The notes under the pieces were generated by a model. That model was given only the letters and a program-made list of their open reading frames with translations, had not been told where the DNA came from and did no database searches. Position numbers and translations under genes: made by a program. From contig JAKPHF010000077.1 in assembly GCA_029550525.1 (NCBI GenBank), positions 1 to 64,000 on the forward strand: a stretch of DNA of 64,000 nucleotides. The letters run 5' to 3'. Origin of the DNA: Planctomycetota bacterium. GTDB lineage: Bacteria; Planctomycetota; Phycisphaerae; UBA1845; PWPN01. Each line of letters opens with the position of its first letter. Position 1 is the first letter of the stretch. Positions 1 to 8,646 of the stretch are shown here, one piece after another.

Positions 1-342
1 AAGTTCTTCTGGGCCACGGGTAGCCTGTCGAGCTTCCTCGACAACGCTCCGACCTACGTGGTGTTCTTCTCCACGGCCAACGCCATGACGCATGCTGCCG
101 GGCCGGGCATCCTGCAGTTGGTAGACGGCAACTTCATCCGCACCGACCTGCTGGTGGCGATCTCCCTCGGTGCCGTGTTCATGGGTGCCAACACGTACAT
201 CGGCAACGGCCCGAACTTCATGGTCAAGAGCATCGCCGAGGCCTCGGGCGTGCGGATGCCCAGCTTCTTCGGCTACATGCTCTGGAGCGTGGGGATCCTG
301 ATCCCGCTGTTCATCCTGGTGACGTTCGTGTTCCTAATGTGA
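1..342 (+). CDS. C-terminal part of a CitMHS/NhaD-type ion transporter permease (cut by window start)
   Basis: The reading frame is open from base 1 and stops at 340-342, giving about 113 residues of a polytopic membrane protein. Two re-entrant-looking motifs are visible, [12 protein letters not shown] near the start and [15 protein letters not shown] in the middle, followed by a last hydrophobic helix ([20 protein letters not shown]). The N-A-P-T and N-G-P-N motifs are typical of the sodium:proton antiporter / citrate-transporter superfamily, so the protein probably moves Na+ or an organic anion across the inner membrane. The substrate cannot be told from the C-terminus. The 5' part of the gene lies outside the window. 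Confidence 0.75.
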   Translation, partial: KFFWATGSLSSFLDNAPTYVVFFSTANAMTHAAGPGILQLVDGNFIRTDLLVAISLGAVFMGANTYIGNGPNFMVKSIAEASGVRMPSFFGYMLWSVGILIPLFILVTFVFLM

Positions 343-360
343 GTGGGAAGGCAGGAGACA

Positions 361-510
361 GAAGCCAGGAGCCAGGAGCCAGGAGACAGAAGACAGAACG
401 GGGGGCGGGCGTCTCGCCCGCCTCGAACTGCACGGTGCCTATTGTAATGCACGGGTATTGTGGTGCAGGCTTCCAGCGTGCACAGTGCAGGCAAGATGCC
501 TGCACCACAA
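361..510. repeat. Intergenic repeats: tandem CAGGAGC units and a 13-bp inverted repeat
   Basis: This gap between the permease and HU holds no gene. At 361-385 a 7-mer (AGCCAGG) is repeated about three times in tandem. At 404-421 there is a GGCGGGC/GCCCGCC hairpin. At 458-470 and 498-510 are perfect 13-bp inverted arms (TTGTGGTGCAGGC and its complement), and the second arm also closes a local hairpin around GCAAGATGC (486-504). A related element with GGCAAGATGCC-type wording occurs at 17862-17910, so this looks like a dispersed non-coding repeat family. Confidence 0.6.
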
Positions 511-589
511 TGCCGTCAGTTGTAGCCTCCCCACGGCCCCCCTGGGCCACAGCCCCAACCACTGGCACCTGACCACTGACACCTGACCA

Positions 590-640
590 AGAAAAAACAA
601 TCGCCGCGATCGCTCCTTTCCAGGAGCCGTCGCGGCGATC
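590..640 (-). terminator. Rho-independent terminator of the HU gene
   Basis: Perfect 10-bp arms ATCGCCGCGA (600-609) and TCGCGGCGAT (630-639) enclose an inner loop that can itself pair. On the minus strand the stem is followed by a T-rich run (complement of 591-599). It lies about 65 bases after the HU stop codon, in the right orientation. Confidence 0.85.
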
Positions 641-703
641 GGCTGGCTTAGCTGTGGCGCACCATCCCGGGGTCGGTAAAGCCCGCCCCGAGTCGGATCA
701 GCT

Positions 704-1051
704 TTACCGCTTCTTGGAGGCCTTCTTCTTGGTAGCCTTCTTGGCGGTCTTCTTGGGCGCGCCGTTGCCCAGGATGGCGTCCTTGGCGGCCTTGGCCACG
801 CGGAACTTCACAACCTTCTTGGCCGGGATCTTGATGGTTTCACCGGTCGCCGGGTTGCGTCCCATGCGGGCCTTGCGCTGCTTGAGCTCGAGCTTGCCGA
901 GGCCCGGAATGACGAAGCCGTTCTTCGCCTGGGCGTAAGCCAGGTTGGCCTGTTCTTCCATGAACAGTACCGCCTGCTTCTTGGAGATGCCGACCTTCTC
1001 GGCCAGCGTCGAAGCGATCGCTGACTTGGACATCTTACCACTTGCGGCCAT
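704..1051 (-). CDS. HU-family DNA-binding protein with lysine-rich C-terminal tail
   Basis: A 115-residue nucleoid-associated protein that binds and bends DNA as a dimer. The HU core covers about residues 7-95 and has the family signature GRNPATGETIKIPA (about 65-78). The last 20 residues (APKKTAKKATKKKASKKR) form a lysine/alanine tail like those of histone-H1-like HU variants in several Planctomycetes and Actinobacteria, and probably add non-specific DNA affinity. The start at 1051 is fixed by an AAGGAGG ribosome binding site 6 bases upstream. A much longer overlapping frame upstream has no coding character. A terminator follows at 590-640. It appears monocistronic and is likely strongly expressed. 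Confidence 0.93.
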   Translation of the reverse strand: MAASGKMSKSAIASTLAEKVGISKKQAVLFMEEQANLAYAQAKNGFVIPGLGKLELKQRKARMGRNPATGETIKIPAKKVVKFRVAKAAKDAILGNGAPKKTAKKATKKKASKKR

Positions 1052-1158
1052 GTGATCCTCCTTGTCTTGTATAACCGGGCCGACCGTTGGCCCTGACAAC
1101 TGCGCGAGAATGTTAACGTCTTTTTTTGAATCGTCCAGTAGAAAAAGCTGGAAAATGG

Positions 1159-1186
1159 TAAAAAACCGGTGAAAAAAGCCCGGTTT
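1159..1186 (-). terminator. Probable terminator between NAD kinase and HU
   Basis: Arms AAACCGG (1163-1169) and CCGGTTT (1180-1186) form a 7-bp stem. On the minus strand it runs into TTTTTTACC. It lies about 300 bases past the NAD kinase stop in an otherwise gene-free, A/T-rich stretch (1052-1482) that must also hold the HU promoter. I cannot pin that promoter with confidence. Confidence 0.5.
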
Positions 1187-1482
1187 GGCGCTCTTTGAGG
1201 CCGAAACCGCCCAAAAAACGCCCTTTCTCGGCCATGCAGGAGCCGTCGTTCGCAACGTCGCAGCCACTCCGACCGATCGAATTCGCCCGTATTCATAGGC
1301 AGAATCGGCGTGCCGCCGCAGTTCCATGGGGCAGCGAAAGGAGCTTTTGCAGGGGTGAAACCTGAGGCCGAAATCCCTTTGACGAAGACACCGGCCCGCC
1401 ATGCATCTCGATGAATCACGGGCGAAAGCCCGGCGGCAGCGGCGGACTGAATCGTGCGGCCGGATGGTGCGGCGACCTGTCG

Positions 1483-2331
1483 CTATTGGCCCCACTTGAG
1501 CTTTTCGGTCAGCGTGTACCAGCGGGTTTGGGTGGGATTGTGCACGAGCTTGAACTCCTGGGCGGAGCGGCCGACGACCACGCGGTCGCCCACGCTGAGG
1601 GGGACAGAGACCTGGCCGTCGATGACCATCGTCGTGCCTTCGTTGGCCTGGCGCACGAGCACTTCGATGACCGATTCGCCCGCGACGACCAGCGGCCGAT
1701 GCGTCAAAGAATGGGGCGAAATCGGCGATAAAACCACGGCATTGACGCTCGACTGCAGGATCGGCCCGCCGATGGACATGTTGTGCGCGGTCGATCCGGA
1801 GGGCGTCGAGATCACCAGGCCGTCGCAACTGGCGTTGGTCAGGTGAACGTCGTCCACCGAGATGGACAGCTCGATCATCCGGTAGGGCGGGCCGGCGTGC
1901 ACCACGCAATCATTGACCGCCCGGTCCCGCTTGATCTCACCGCCGTTGGACGTGACCACCGCGTCGATCATCATGCGCCGGCTCACGATGGAGTCATCGG
2001 ACAGCACGGCGTCCAGGTTGCGGGCGAGATCCTCGATGCTGAATTCGGCCAGGTATCCGAGCTTGCCGAAGTTCACGCCCACGACGGGAATCTGTTCGTC
2101 GCCCATCTCGCGTACCACGGCCAGGATGCTGCCGTCGCCGCCGAGGACGATCACACGATCCGGCCGGGCCGAGGCGCTGCGCCAAGGTTCACCCACCACG
2201 CCGGTGGCGATCACTTCGGCTCGCTGGCTGAGGCAATCGATCAGACTCGCCAGCTTGGCTTCCGCTGCCGGCTTGGTCGGATTTCGCAGAATGATCACTT
2301 TAGGCCGTGTCGAGGCCGGTTTTTCGCGCAC
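1483..2331 (-). CDS. nadK: NAD kinase
   Basis: Phosphorylates NAD to NADP in the cytoplasm. The 282-residue product has the usual family length and motifs: the nucleotide-binding GGDGS (about residues 64-68), NFGKLGYLA (about 88-96) and TPSGSTAHN, the form taken here by the canonical TPTGSTAY loop. I chose the GTG at 2331 because an AGGAGC ribosome binding site lies 7 bases upstream and the protein then begins just before the first beta strand (KVIILRNP). Earlier in-frame starts would add about 66 basic low-complexity residues. It diverges from the unknown gene at 2522. Confidence 0.93.
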   Translation of the reverse strand: MREKPASTRPKVIILRNPTKPAAEAKLASLIDCLSQRAEVIATGVVGEPWRSASARPDRVIVLGGDGSILAVVREMGDEQIPVVGVNFGKLGYLAEFSIEDLARNLDAVLSDDSIVSRRMMIDAVVTSNGGEIKRDRAVNDCVVHAGPPYRMIELSISVDDVHLTNASCDGLVISTPSGSTAHNMSIGGPILQSSVNAVVLSPISPHSLTHRPLVVAGESVIEVLVRQANEGTTMVIDGQVSVPLSVGDRVVVGRSAQEFKLVHNPTQTRWYTLTEKLKWGQ

Positions 2332-2521
2332 GTGAGTTGCTCCTGGCCTCCGCGACGGAGCCGCGGAGACGGCGCACATTATACCGGCCGCCAGCCCTCG
2401 CGGGAGGCGGATGGGGCGGCGAATTTTACGGACGACATGGCGGGTTTCGCCCGGCCTGACGCGAGTTGTCACGCCCAAAGCGGCAGAGCCGATCTTTCGC
2501 CGCCGAGACCGGGAAACTAAG

Positions 2522-3709
2522 ATGATGGTCATGCCCGAGCTAACCTTTCAGAGCAATCTCTGCTGCTATCTGTGGGATCTGGTCGATCATGGCATCGATG
2601 ACGCCCTCGATCGCATCCAGGGTGAGACCGGCGTCACCGGGCTTGTCATCGATCTGCATTGTCCGCCGCTGGAGCAGATCCGGCCGTACCCGGGCGTGTT
2701 ACCACGCACGTTCCGCACGCAGGGCGGAGCTCAGTTTCAGTCTGAGCCAGTCTGTTACGCCGGCACGCGGATCCGTCCGGTGGTGGCGGATTGGCTGCGG
2801 AAGCGCAACCCGCTCAAGAGCGTTGTCGACGCTTGTCGGCAACGGGGTTTCAGAGTCGGCGGCCGACTGACGGCGTGCGAGCATCCGGTGATAGCCCTGC
2901 GACATGACACCGCTGCCGTCCGCGATGTCTTCGGCGATCGCAGCACACGGCGGATTTGCCCGATCAACCCGGACGTGGCCGAGTACTTTCGCGGCCTGGT
3001 CGATGATTTGAACGCCAACTACGGGCTGGATTCGCTTCGGATAGGGCAACTCGGCTTTGCACCGATTCACGAGCGGCCCCAATGCGGTTTCAGTCTCGGG
3101 CCGATCGAGTCCTGGCTGTGGAGCTTGTGCTTCTGCGAATCGTGCCGGCAATTGGCGAGCCGCGACGGCATCGACATGGACGCGGTTTCCAAGCGAGTGT
3201 CCGCCACACTGGAGCAAGCGTTGCAGACCGGATCATGTTCGAATGACATGCCGGAAGCCTTTGCGGAGCGGCACCCGGAGCTCGGGGCGTTTCTGGAGTG
3301 GCGCTCGCAGCAGATGCACAACTGCATGATCGCGCTGCGGCGGGCCTGCCGATGCACGCTGCTGGTCGAGGAGCACGCGCCGTCCATCCACAGCGGTCTG
3401 GACGTGCGGGCCGTAGCCCATGCCTACGACGCGTATTCGATCGCGTGTGACCCGGGCGACGGCGGTGCTCAGGCGGTCGAACGGGCCGTCCGTGACGCGC
3501 TCGCCGTTTGCGAGCAGCCTGCCCGGCTGGCCCTGAGGCTCGACGCCGGCCAGGGTTGCCCGGATCACGATGTCCTCGTCGCGGCTGTGGTCCAGGCGGC
3601 CCGGATGGGGTGCCATTCCGTCGATATCGGCAACTATGGGCTCCTGCCGCCCGTCCGGCTCGAGTGGATCCGTCAAGCCGTCCGCTTCGCCCATCGGGAG
3701 GCCATGTAG
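2522..3709 (+). CDS. Unknown protein, possibly a TIM-barrel glycoside-hydrolase-like enzyme
   Basis: A 395-residue protein that I do not recognise by name. Alternating hydrophobic strands and helices (for example GVTGLVIDLHCPPL, GLDSLRIGQLGF and a final GCHSVDIGNYGLLPP) suggest a beta/alpha barrel. A CFCESC motif at residues 203-208 follows a segment ending in ESWLWSL. CxCxxC motifs at this place occur in uncharacterised bacterial barrel proteins and could bind metal. There is no signal peptide, so it is probably cytoplasmic. The ATG at 2522 or at 2531 could be the start, and neither has a strong ribosome binding site. It is divergent from nadK with a very short shared upstream region. Confidence 0.6.
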   Translation: MMVMPELTFQSNLCCYLWDLVDHGIDDALDRIQGETGVTGLVIDLHCPPLEQIRPYPGVLPRTFRTQGGAQFQSEPVCYAGTRIRPVVADWLRKRNPLKSVVDACRQRGFRVGGRLTACEHPVIALRHDTAAVRDVFGDRSTRRICPINPDVAEYFRGLVDDLNANYGLDSLRIGQLGFAPIHERPQCGFSLGPIESWLWSLCFCESCRQLASRDGIDMDAVSKRVSATLEQALQTGSCSNDMPEAFAERHPELGAFLEWRSQQMHNCMIALRRACRCTLLVEEHAPSIHSGLDVRAVAHAYDAYSIACDPGDGGAQAVERAVRDALAVCEQPARLALRLDAGQGCPDHDVLVAAVVQAARMGCHSVDIGNYGLLPPVRLEWIRQAVRFAHREAM

Positions 3710-4018
3710 CGCTTAACACGCGTGTTCTCGGGGAAATAGGCCGGATTACGGGGCGGACCAAACAAGCGAAGCCGCGAAAGGGTACGCTCGAGCGGGCGTC
3801 TCCTGTAAGGTAGGGAGCACGCGGAGCCAAATAGAAGAGACGAGAAGTGCGTGTTCGGGCTGCTTGAGTCAGGTCGGACACGGTAGGCCGTACGCCTACG
3901 GTGCTTGACCGCCGCTCCTGACGGCGGCGAGACACCATCACACGCTGAACGCGTACGGTGAGAACTCCGCCCGCGAAATTCGGGCACTGCTCGAACGTCT
4001 ATTGGGACGGGTGACACC
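3710..4018. other. Gene-free gap, 309 bases
   Basis: No open frame here shows coding character. A small CCGCCG/CGGCGG hairpin sits at about 3909-3927 without a T-run. The promoter for the operon starting at 4019 must lie in this stretch, but I see no clear -35/-10 pair. Confidence 0.4.
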
Positions 4019-5854
4019 ATGGACGAGGTGCAGGCAAAAGTCCGGCAGGCGCAACGACGGCTGTGGCTGAACCGCTGGCTCAGCAAGTTGGGCTGGTCGG
4101 CGACGGCCGGGGCGGTGACGTTCGTTCTATTCGTGGTCTTCGAGCGGATGCTCCTCGATCTTAATGATGAGGCATACGTCTTGTGGCGGGTGGCCGGCGG
4201 ATTGGCCGGGGCCGTGCTGCTGGCCTCGCTGATCTGGACGTTTGTCACGCGGGAGAGCCTTGCGGCGGCCGCCGCCCGGCTCGATCAGGCCGCCCATCTC
4301 AAGGAACGCCTGAGCACCGCGCTGCACTTCGCACAATCCTCCGATCCGTTCGCCCAGGCCGCCGTGGCCGACGCCCGCCACATCAGCACGCTGGTCACGC
4401 CGCGAGCGTATCTGCCCGTTCAAGTGCCGCGATCGGCCCCGTATGCCGGCGGTTCGTTCGTGCTGGCACTCCTGTTCTGCTGGCTCTTTCCGGTTCTCGA
4501 CCTGTCGGGCAAGCAGGCTGCTCGCCAGGAAGAGCAGATCAAGCAGGAACAACTCGAGCGGGTCAAGATCGAGGTCAAGCCGGTGATGGACAAGCTGCGC
4601 GAAATTCAGAAGAAGCATCCCGAGCTTCAGAAGCAGACCCCGCAGGCTGACCCGCTCGAGATGGCCAAGATGGACAATCCGGCCGACCTGAAGAAGAATG
4701 CGATCAAGGAGATCAACGCGTCGGCCGCGCGGCTCGAGCAGAAGAAGGGCGAGGCGGGGCTGGGCAAGGTCGAAGAATTCAAGCAGATGCTCCGCAAGCT
4801 GGCCGCACAGCCCACGCCGACGTCGATGGTCTCCATGCTGTCCAAGGCGCTGGCCAAGGGGGATTTCAAAGCTGCCCAGGAGGCTCTGAACACCATTCGG
4901 CAGGAACTGGCCAAGGTCCCCAAATCCCCCGAAGAAAAGGCCAAGGCCGACCAACTCCGCAACGATCTGAAGAAACTCGCCGACCAGGTGGGCAAGATCG
5001 CCGAGAGCGACAGCCGGCTGCAGGAGCAGGTGAAGCAGCTGAACCTCAGCCAGGAAGATGCCAAGAAGCTGATGGAGAATCTCAGCCAGGGCAAGATGGA
5101 TGAGGCTGCCAAGCAACTGGCCGAGAAAGGGCTTTCCCAGGAGCAGATCGACAAGCTGATGAAGCAGGCCGCCAAGTCAGCCGAGGCCAAGAAGGAGGCC
5201 AGCAAGCTCGCCGAGCGTCTGGCGAAAGCGGCACAAAAGAAAGGCGAAAAAGGCGGCCAGGGCGAGGAGGGGAAGCAGTCCGGTCAGGGTGATGAACAGG
5301 GCGAACAGGGTGAGCAGGGCGATGGGAGCGAGGGCGAGGGTGAAGGCCTGTCGGCAGCGGCCGAACAATTGTCCGAGCTGGAGTCGCTCCAGCAGGAACT
5401 GGCCGAGCTGAGCACCGCCTTGTCGGATCTGCAAGAGCTCAAGGACCAGTTCACCGACGGAATGGATGGCGGCTTCGGCGAGGGCACCGCCAATCGGCCC
5501 GGGCCGGGCATGGGCAATCTTGGCCAAGGCCGAGGCGGCGTCGCTCCCGAGCAGGAGACCGCGTTCAAGCTGACCCCACAGCGTACCCGCGTGCACACCA
5601 GGTCGGGCGCGATCATCGATCAACGATTCGTCGAGGGTGAACAGTACAAGGGAGAGGTGAACGAGGACTTCGTCGAGGCCGTCCTGGGGGCTCGCGAGGA
5701 TCTCACCGAGGTGGCTCGCCAGAAACCTCAGCCCCGTCACATCAAGCTGCGCCAGGCCGAGTATTTCAAGCGCGTCGAGGCGGATCTGCCCAAGGACAAA
5801 CTTGATGCTGCCCGGCAGAAGCTGGAGGCCGCGGGAGGGTCGGAAGAGAAATGA
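4019..5854 (+). CDS. Membrane-anchored coiled-coil protein, DUF4175-like
   Basis: A 611-residue protein with three transmembrane helices near the N-terminus (about 25-43, 54-76 and 141-161) followed by a long, highly charged region rich in K, E, Q and A (about 170-425) that should form coiled coils. Next comes a low-complexity G/E/Q tract (about 418-450) and a more folded C-terminus. This architecture matches large DUF4175-type membrane proteins often found beside MoxR/DUF58 genes, although those neighbours are absent here. Its role is unknown; an envelope scaffold is only a guess. The stop codon overlaps the ATG of the next gene (ATGA at 5851-5854), so the two are translationally coupled. 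Confidence 0.65.
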   Translation: MDEVQAKVRQAQRRLWLNRWLSKLGWSATAGAVTFVLFVVFERMLLDLNDEAYVLWRVAGGLAGAVLLASLIWTFVTRESLAAAAARLDQAAHLKERLSTALHFAQSSDPFAQAAVADARHISTLVTPRAYLPVQVPRSAPYAGGSFVLALLFCWLFPVLDLSGKQAARQEEQIKQEQLERVKIEVKPVMDKLREIQKKHPELQKQTPQADPLEMAKMDNPADLKKNAIKEINASAARLEQKKGEAGLGKVEEFKQMLRKLAAQPTPTSMVSMLSKALAKGDFKAAQEALNTIRQELAKVPKSPEEKAKADQLRNDLKKLADQVGKIAESDSRLQEQVKQLNLSQEDAKKLMENLSQGKMDEAAKQLAEKGLSQEQIDKLMKQAAKSAEAKKEASKLAERLAKAAQKKGEKGGQGEEGKQSGQGDEQGEQGEQGDGSEGEGEGLSAAAEQLSELESLQQELAELSTALSDLQELKDQFTDGMDGGFGEGTANRPGPGMGNLGQGRGGVAPEQETAFKLTPQRTRVHTRSGAIIDQRFVEGEQYKGEVNEDFVEAVLGAREDLTEVARQKPQPRHIKLRQAEYFKRVEADLPKDKLDAARQKLEAAGGSEEK

Positions 5855-6999
5855 AAGAAGAAGGAATGGACGCGGTGGCGAGGAACGAAGGCCAGTCGAC
5901 TGTTGGACCGCGAAACAGACGGACCCAGCAAACAACCGGAGTCAGCTGCCTCGCTCTTCGCCGCGTCTCCGCGTCCCCGCGTCTCCGCGTCATTCTTTCT
6001 TCTCTGTGCCTCTGCATCCCTGTGGTGAGCCTTCTTACCGGCTGCAGTCGCAAGGCGGATGACGCGCAGAACACGGTCACACTCTACACCAGTGTCGATG
6101 AGCCGTTCGCCCTTGAAGTGGTTGCCGAGTTCGAAAAGCAAAGCGGGATACGAGTACAGGTCGTGACCGACACCGAGGCCGGCAAGACGACGGGTCTGGT
6201 GCGGCGGATCGAGGCCGAGCGAGCCAATCCGCGGGCCGACGTGTTCTGGTCGAGCGAGCTGTTCAACACCATTCGGCTGGCCCGCGACGGGTTGCTGGCC
6301 GAGTATCGCCCGCCCGCCGAGGGCATTCCCGATCGCTACAAGGATCCGAACGGCCGGTGGACGGCCTTCGGGACGCGGGCCCGTGTGCTTTGCTACAACA
6401 CGCAGGCGGTCAAGGAAGATCAGGTGCCCGAGACCTGGCGAGACATCACCGATTCTCGCTGGGCCGGCAAGCTCGCGTTTGCCGATCCGCGGTTTGGCAC
6501 GACCACCGGGCACGTGGCGGCCATGTATGCGCTGTGGGGCGAGGCCGAGTACGTCGAGTTCCTCAAGCAACTCAGCCAGGTGACGGACGGTGTGCTCATG
6601 GACGGCAACGCGACCGCCGCTCGCCGCGTCGGTTCGGGCGAGTTCTCGATCGGAGCCACGGACACGGACGACGTGTATGCCCGTCAGGGCCGCGGCGAGC
6701 CCATCGCCATGATCTTTCCCGACATGGGCGACGGCGGCACGCTGCTCATTCCCAACTCGGTGGGGCTGGTGACCGGCGCCCCGCGGCCCGAGGCGGCCAA
6801 GAAGCTGATCGACTTCCTCACGTCCGCGACGACCGAGCGCATGCTGGCCCGCAGCGAATCGCGGAACTACCCGGTGCGGGAGGATCTTCGTCGCGAGTTG
6901 AACATGGAGCTGCCGCCCGAGACGAGCGTGCCGTTCGAGAAGATCGCGGATGCGATGGACCCGGCGCTGCGGTTGGCGGGCGAGTATCTCGTGAAGTGA
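5851..6999 (+). CDS. Iron(III)-type ABC transporter substrate-binding lipoprotein
   Basis: A 382-residue extracytoplasmic solute receptor. After a lipobox ending at Cys65 (SLLTGC) comes a typical type II periplasmic binding fold: VTLYTSVDEPFALEVVAEFE, later GLVTGAPRPEAAKKLIDFL. These are hallmarks of FbpA/FutA/AfuA iron-binding proteins, which hand ferric iron to a permease; no permease or ATPase gene is nearby. The start is fixed by the ATGA overlap with the upstream gene, or is the ATG at 5866. The 50 residues ahead of the hydrophobic core are unusually long for a signal peptide and are encoded inside a dispersed DNA repeat (5955-6031). Confidence 0.8.
   Translation: MKEEGMDAVARNEGQSTVGPRNRRTQQTTGVSCLALRRVSASPRLRVILSSLCLCIPVVSLLTGCSRKADDAQNTVTLYTSVDEPFALEVVAEFEKQSGIRVQVVTDTEAGKTTGLVRRIEAERANPRADVFWSSELFNTIRLARDGLLAEYRPPAEGIPDRYKDPNGRWTAFGTRARVLCYNTQAVKEDQVPETWRDITDSRWAGKLAFADPRFGTTTGHVAAMYALWGEAEYVEFLKQLSQVTDGVLMDGNATAARRVGSGEFSIGATDTDDVYARQGRGEPIAMIFPDMGDGGTLLIPNSVGLVTGAPRPEAAKKLIDFLTSATTERMLARSESRNYPVREDLRRELNMELPPETSVPFEKIADAMDPALRLAGEYLVK
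5955..6031. repeat. GACGCGG-type repeat inside the start of a gene
   Basis: The reverse complement reads as tandem GACGCGGA units followed by AGAAAGAATGACG-like wording, and continues into a CTCTGTGCCTCTGCATC segment. Related GACGCGG-rich intergenic stretches occur at about 15640-15700 and 48901-48960. Here the repeat encodes the end of the leader and the signal-peptide core of the binding protein. Confidence 0.5.
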
Positions 7000-7021
7000 G
7001 CGCTCCAAGCGCAAAAAGAGA

Positions 7022-7042
7022 CCACCGGGTCAAGCCCGGTGG
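7022..7042. terminator. Hairpin between convergent genes
   Basis: Perfect 8-bp arms CCACCGGG and CCCGGTGG with a 5-base loop, 20 bases after the binding-protein stop. There is no strong T-run on either side, so termination is only probable. It belongs to a family of similar short hairpins in this window. Confidence 0.5.
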
Positions 7043-7109
7043 CTCGCTATTTCCACGTCGAACTCGGTGGTTCGCTATTCGTGGGGGAAACTATCGGCCG
7101 GATAGCGGG

Positions 7110-7322
7110 TCAGATGCCCAGGCCGGCGTAGAAACTGCTCACCGCCGAGATGATGAAGGCGTCGGCCACGCCGGAGATCACCTGCGTGACGATCTCGGCC
7201 AGGAACACGCGGAATTCCATGCCGCGCACGTAATCCCAGATGCCGGACACGGTGATGTCGAGCAAGGGCAGCACGGCGAGCGGAGCACAAAAGCTGTAGA
7301 GCTTGATCTGGCTCAGACGCAT
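7110..7322 (-). CDS. Small membrane protein at the end of the BMC gene cluster
   Basis: A 70-residue protein with two hydrophobic stretches (YSFCAPLAVLPLLDITVSGI and VFLAEIVTQVISGVADAFII). I do not recognise a family. The ATG at 7322 follows a GGAGGA ribosome binding site by about 7 bases. An upstream in-frame start at 7364 would lack one. It is the last gene on the minus strand of the BMC-linked cluster, 65 bases after the unknown barrel protein. Confidence 0.6.
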   Translation of the reverse strand: MRLSQIKLYSFCAPLAVLPLLDITVSGIWDYVRGMEFRVFLAEIVTQVISGVADAFIISAVSSFYAGLGI

Positions 7323-7386
7323 CGAGGTTCCTCCAATCAACTCGCTCGATTGTACCATCGGCATACGCGGCGTAAAGACTCCAGTA

Positions 7387-8646
7387 TCATAGCCGGGCCA
7401 GCCGTGCCCGGTGATAGGCCACGCGCTCTTCCGAGGTCATCTTGCTGAAATCGGGAGGAGCGAGCGACTTCCCGTCGCCGCCGGCGGGCTTGGCCGGGCT
7501 TGCGGGGGCGGACTTGGTCGCCACCGCGGTGCCGTTTCCGTCCCGGCTCGCAGCGGGAGCGGGTGCCGGGGCCGCGCTCGCGGGCGGGGCGACGGGGATG
7601 CGAGTCTGGCTCGAGCCACCGTAGGAGGTCACGCCGGTCGTGAGCTGCATATCGTCCTCGAGGCTGCGGTACGGCTTGATGCCCAGGCCCTGCAGCACGC
7701 CGTGATAGGCTCGCACGGCCTCTTCGGGCGAAATCTGTCCATCGACGATCCGCCGCAGCATCTCCACGAACGCCAACTGATGTTCGGCGTTGTTGATCTT
7801 CCGGCCGAACAGCGCCACCTTGGCCCCGTACTTCTGGGCTTCACTGATGAGCTTGAAGGCGTCGTACGTTGTGCCGGAGCTGCCGCCCAGGATGCCGATG
7901 ATCAGTTGCGGGTCGTAGCTGGCCAGCTCTTCCGTCCATTTCGGGCCGTGGTAGACCATCTTGAGGAAGAGCGGACGGCCCGCTTCGGGCACGCCGGCCA
8001 GGCTGCGGACGATCATGTCATTGATATACCCGCCAAGCTTCTCGGGCGGAATGGGATTCAACGGGGCGTTGGGGTCGAACACTTCCAGGAAGTGCCGGAA
8101 CCCTTTCTTCTCGGCCTCGATGCGGAACTGGCGATACGCCTCCAGCGTCTTCATGTCGAGCTCGAGATCGTTGTTGAACGTCACGCTGTACAGGCCGAGG
8201 TTGGCGCCGAGGTGCTTTTCCTCGGGGCTGCATTCGACTCGGCCGCACTGGATCTGGTCGATGGTCGCCGTGCGGAACGGTCGCGAGGGCTGCGTGACGT
8301 ACGTGCCTTCGCGGATGACGTGCACGTCGGTCGTGTCGTTGGCCCGGGCGGCCGGCGTGACGTGCGAGTTGTCGAACAGCCGTTCCTTGATCGTCAACAG
8401 ATCGTTGGCGTGGGCCGACATCAGCATGATGTCCACCAGCCCCTGCCGCACGATCTGGCGGATGCACTCATGGAACTCGGGCAGACTGCGAAACTTGCCC
8501 TCGGCGGCGTAGTGCTCGGGCGACTTGCCAGGCGAGGCGATACCGAAAGCCATGTCCGCATCCTTGGCGTCGGCGAGAATGAACTCGCGGCAGGAGGGGT
8601 TGGCTTTGATCTTGGCGAGCTTGATGTCGAGGCTTTTCGGTGTCAT
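7387..8646 (-). CDS. Unknown aldolase-like protein with a cargo-type C-terminal tail
   Basis: A 419-residue protein. Residues about 1-330 look like a beta/alpha barrel (VDIMLMSAHANDLL, LGLYSVTFNNDLELDM, FLKMVYHGPKW, LIIGILGGSSGTTYDAF, KVALFGRKI) with a feel of the DeoC/LsrF class I aldolase superfamily, though I cannot assign a family. A linker of about 50 residues rich in Pro, Ala and Gly (after TRIPVAPP) ends in a short predicted amphipathic helix, DFSKMTSEERVAYHRARLAR. That linker-plus-helix form is how many BMC cargo enzymes carry encapsulation peptides. Located downstream of the BMC aldolase on the same strand. Its function is unknown; enclosed catabolic enzyme is the inference. Confidence 0.55.
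   Translation of the reverse strand: MTPKSLDIKLAKIKANPSCREFILADAKDADMAFGIASPGKSPEHYAAEGKFRSLPEFHECIRQIVRQGLVDIMLMSAHANDLLTIKERLFDNSHVTPAARANDTTDVHVIREGTYVTQPSRPFRTATIDQIQCGRVECSPEEKHLGANLGLYSVTFNNDLELDMKTLEAYRQFRIEAEKKGFRHFLEVFDPNAPLNPIPPEKLGGYINDMIVRSLAGVPEAGRPLFLKMVYHGPKWTEELASYDPQLIIGILGGSSGTTYDAFKLISEAQKYGAKVALFGRKINNAEHQLAFVEMLRRIVDGQISPEEAVRAYHGVLQGLGIKPYRSLEDDMQLTTGVTSYGGSSQTRIPVAPPASAAPAPAPAASRDGNGTAVATKSAPASPAKPAGGDGKSLAPPDFSKMTSEERVAYHRARLARL

Noticed and set aside
1052..1909. N-terminal extension of HU into a 401-residue protein
   Set aside because: The extension overlaps the nadK gene in another frame and is low-complexity. A strong ribosome binding site sits right before the ATG at 1051.
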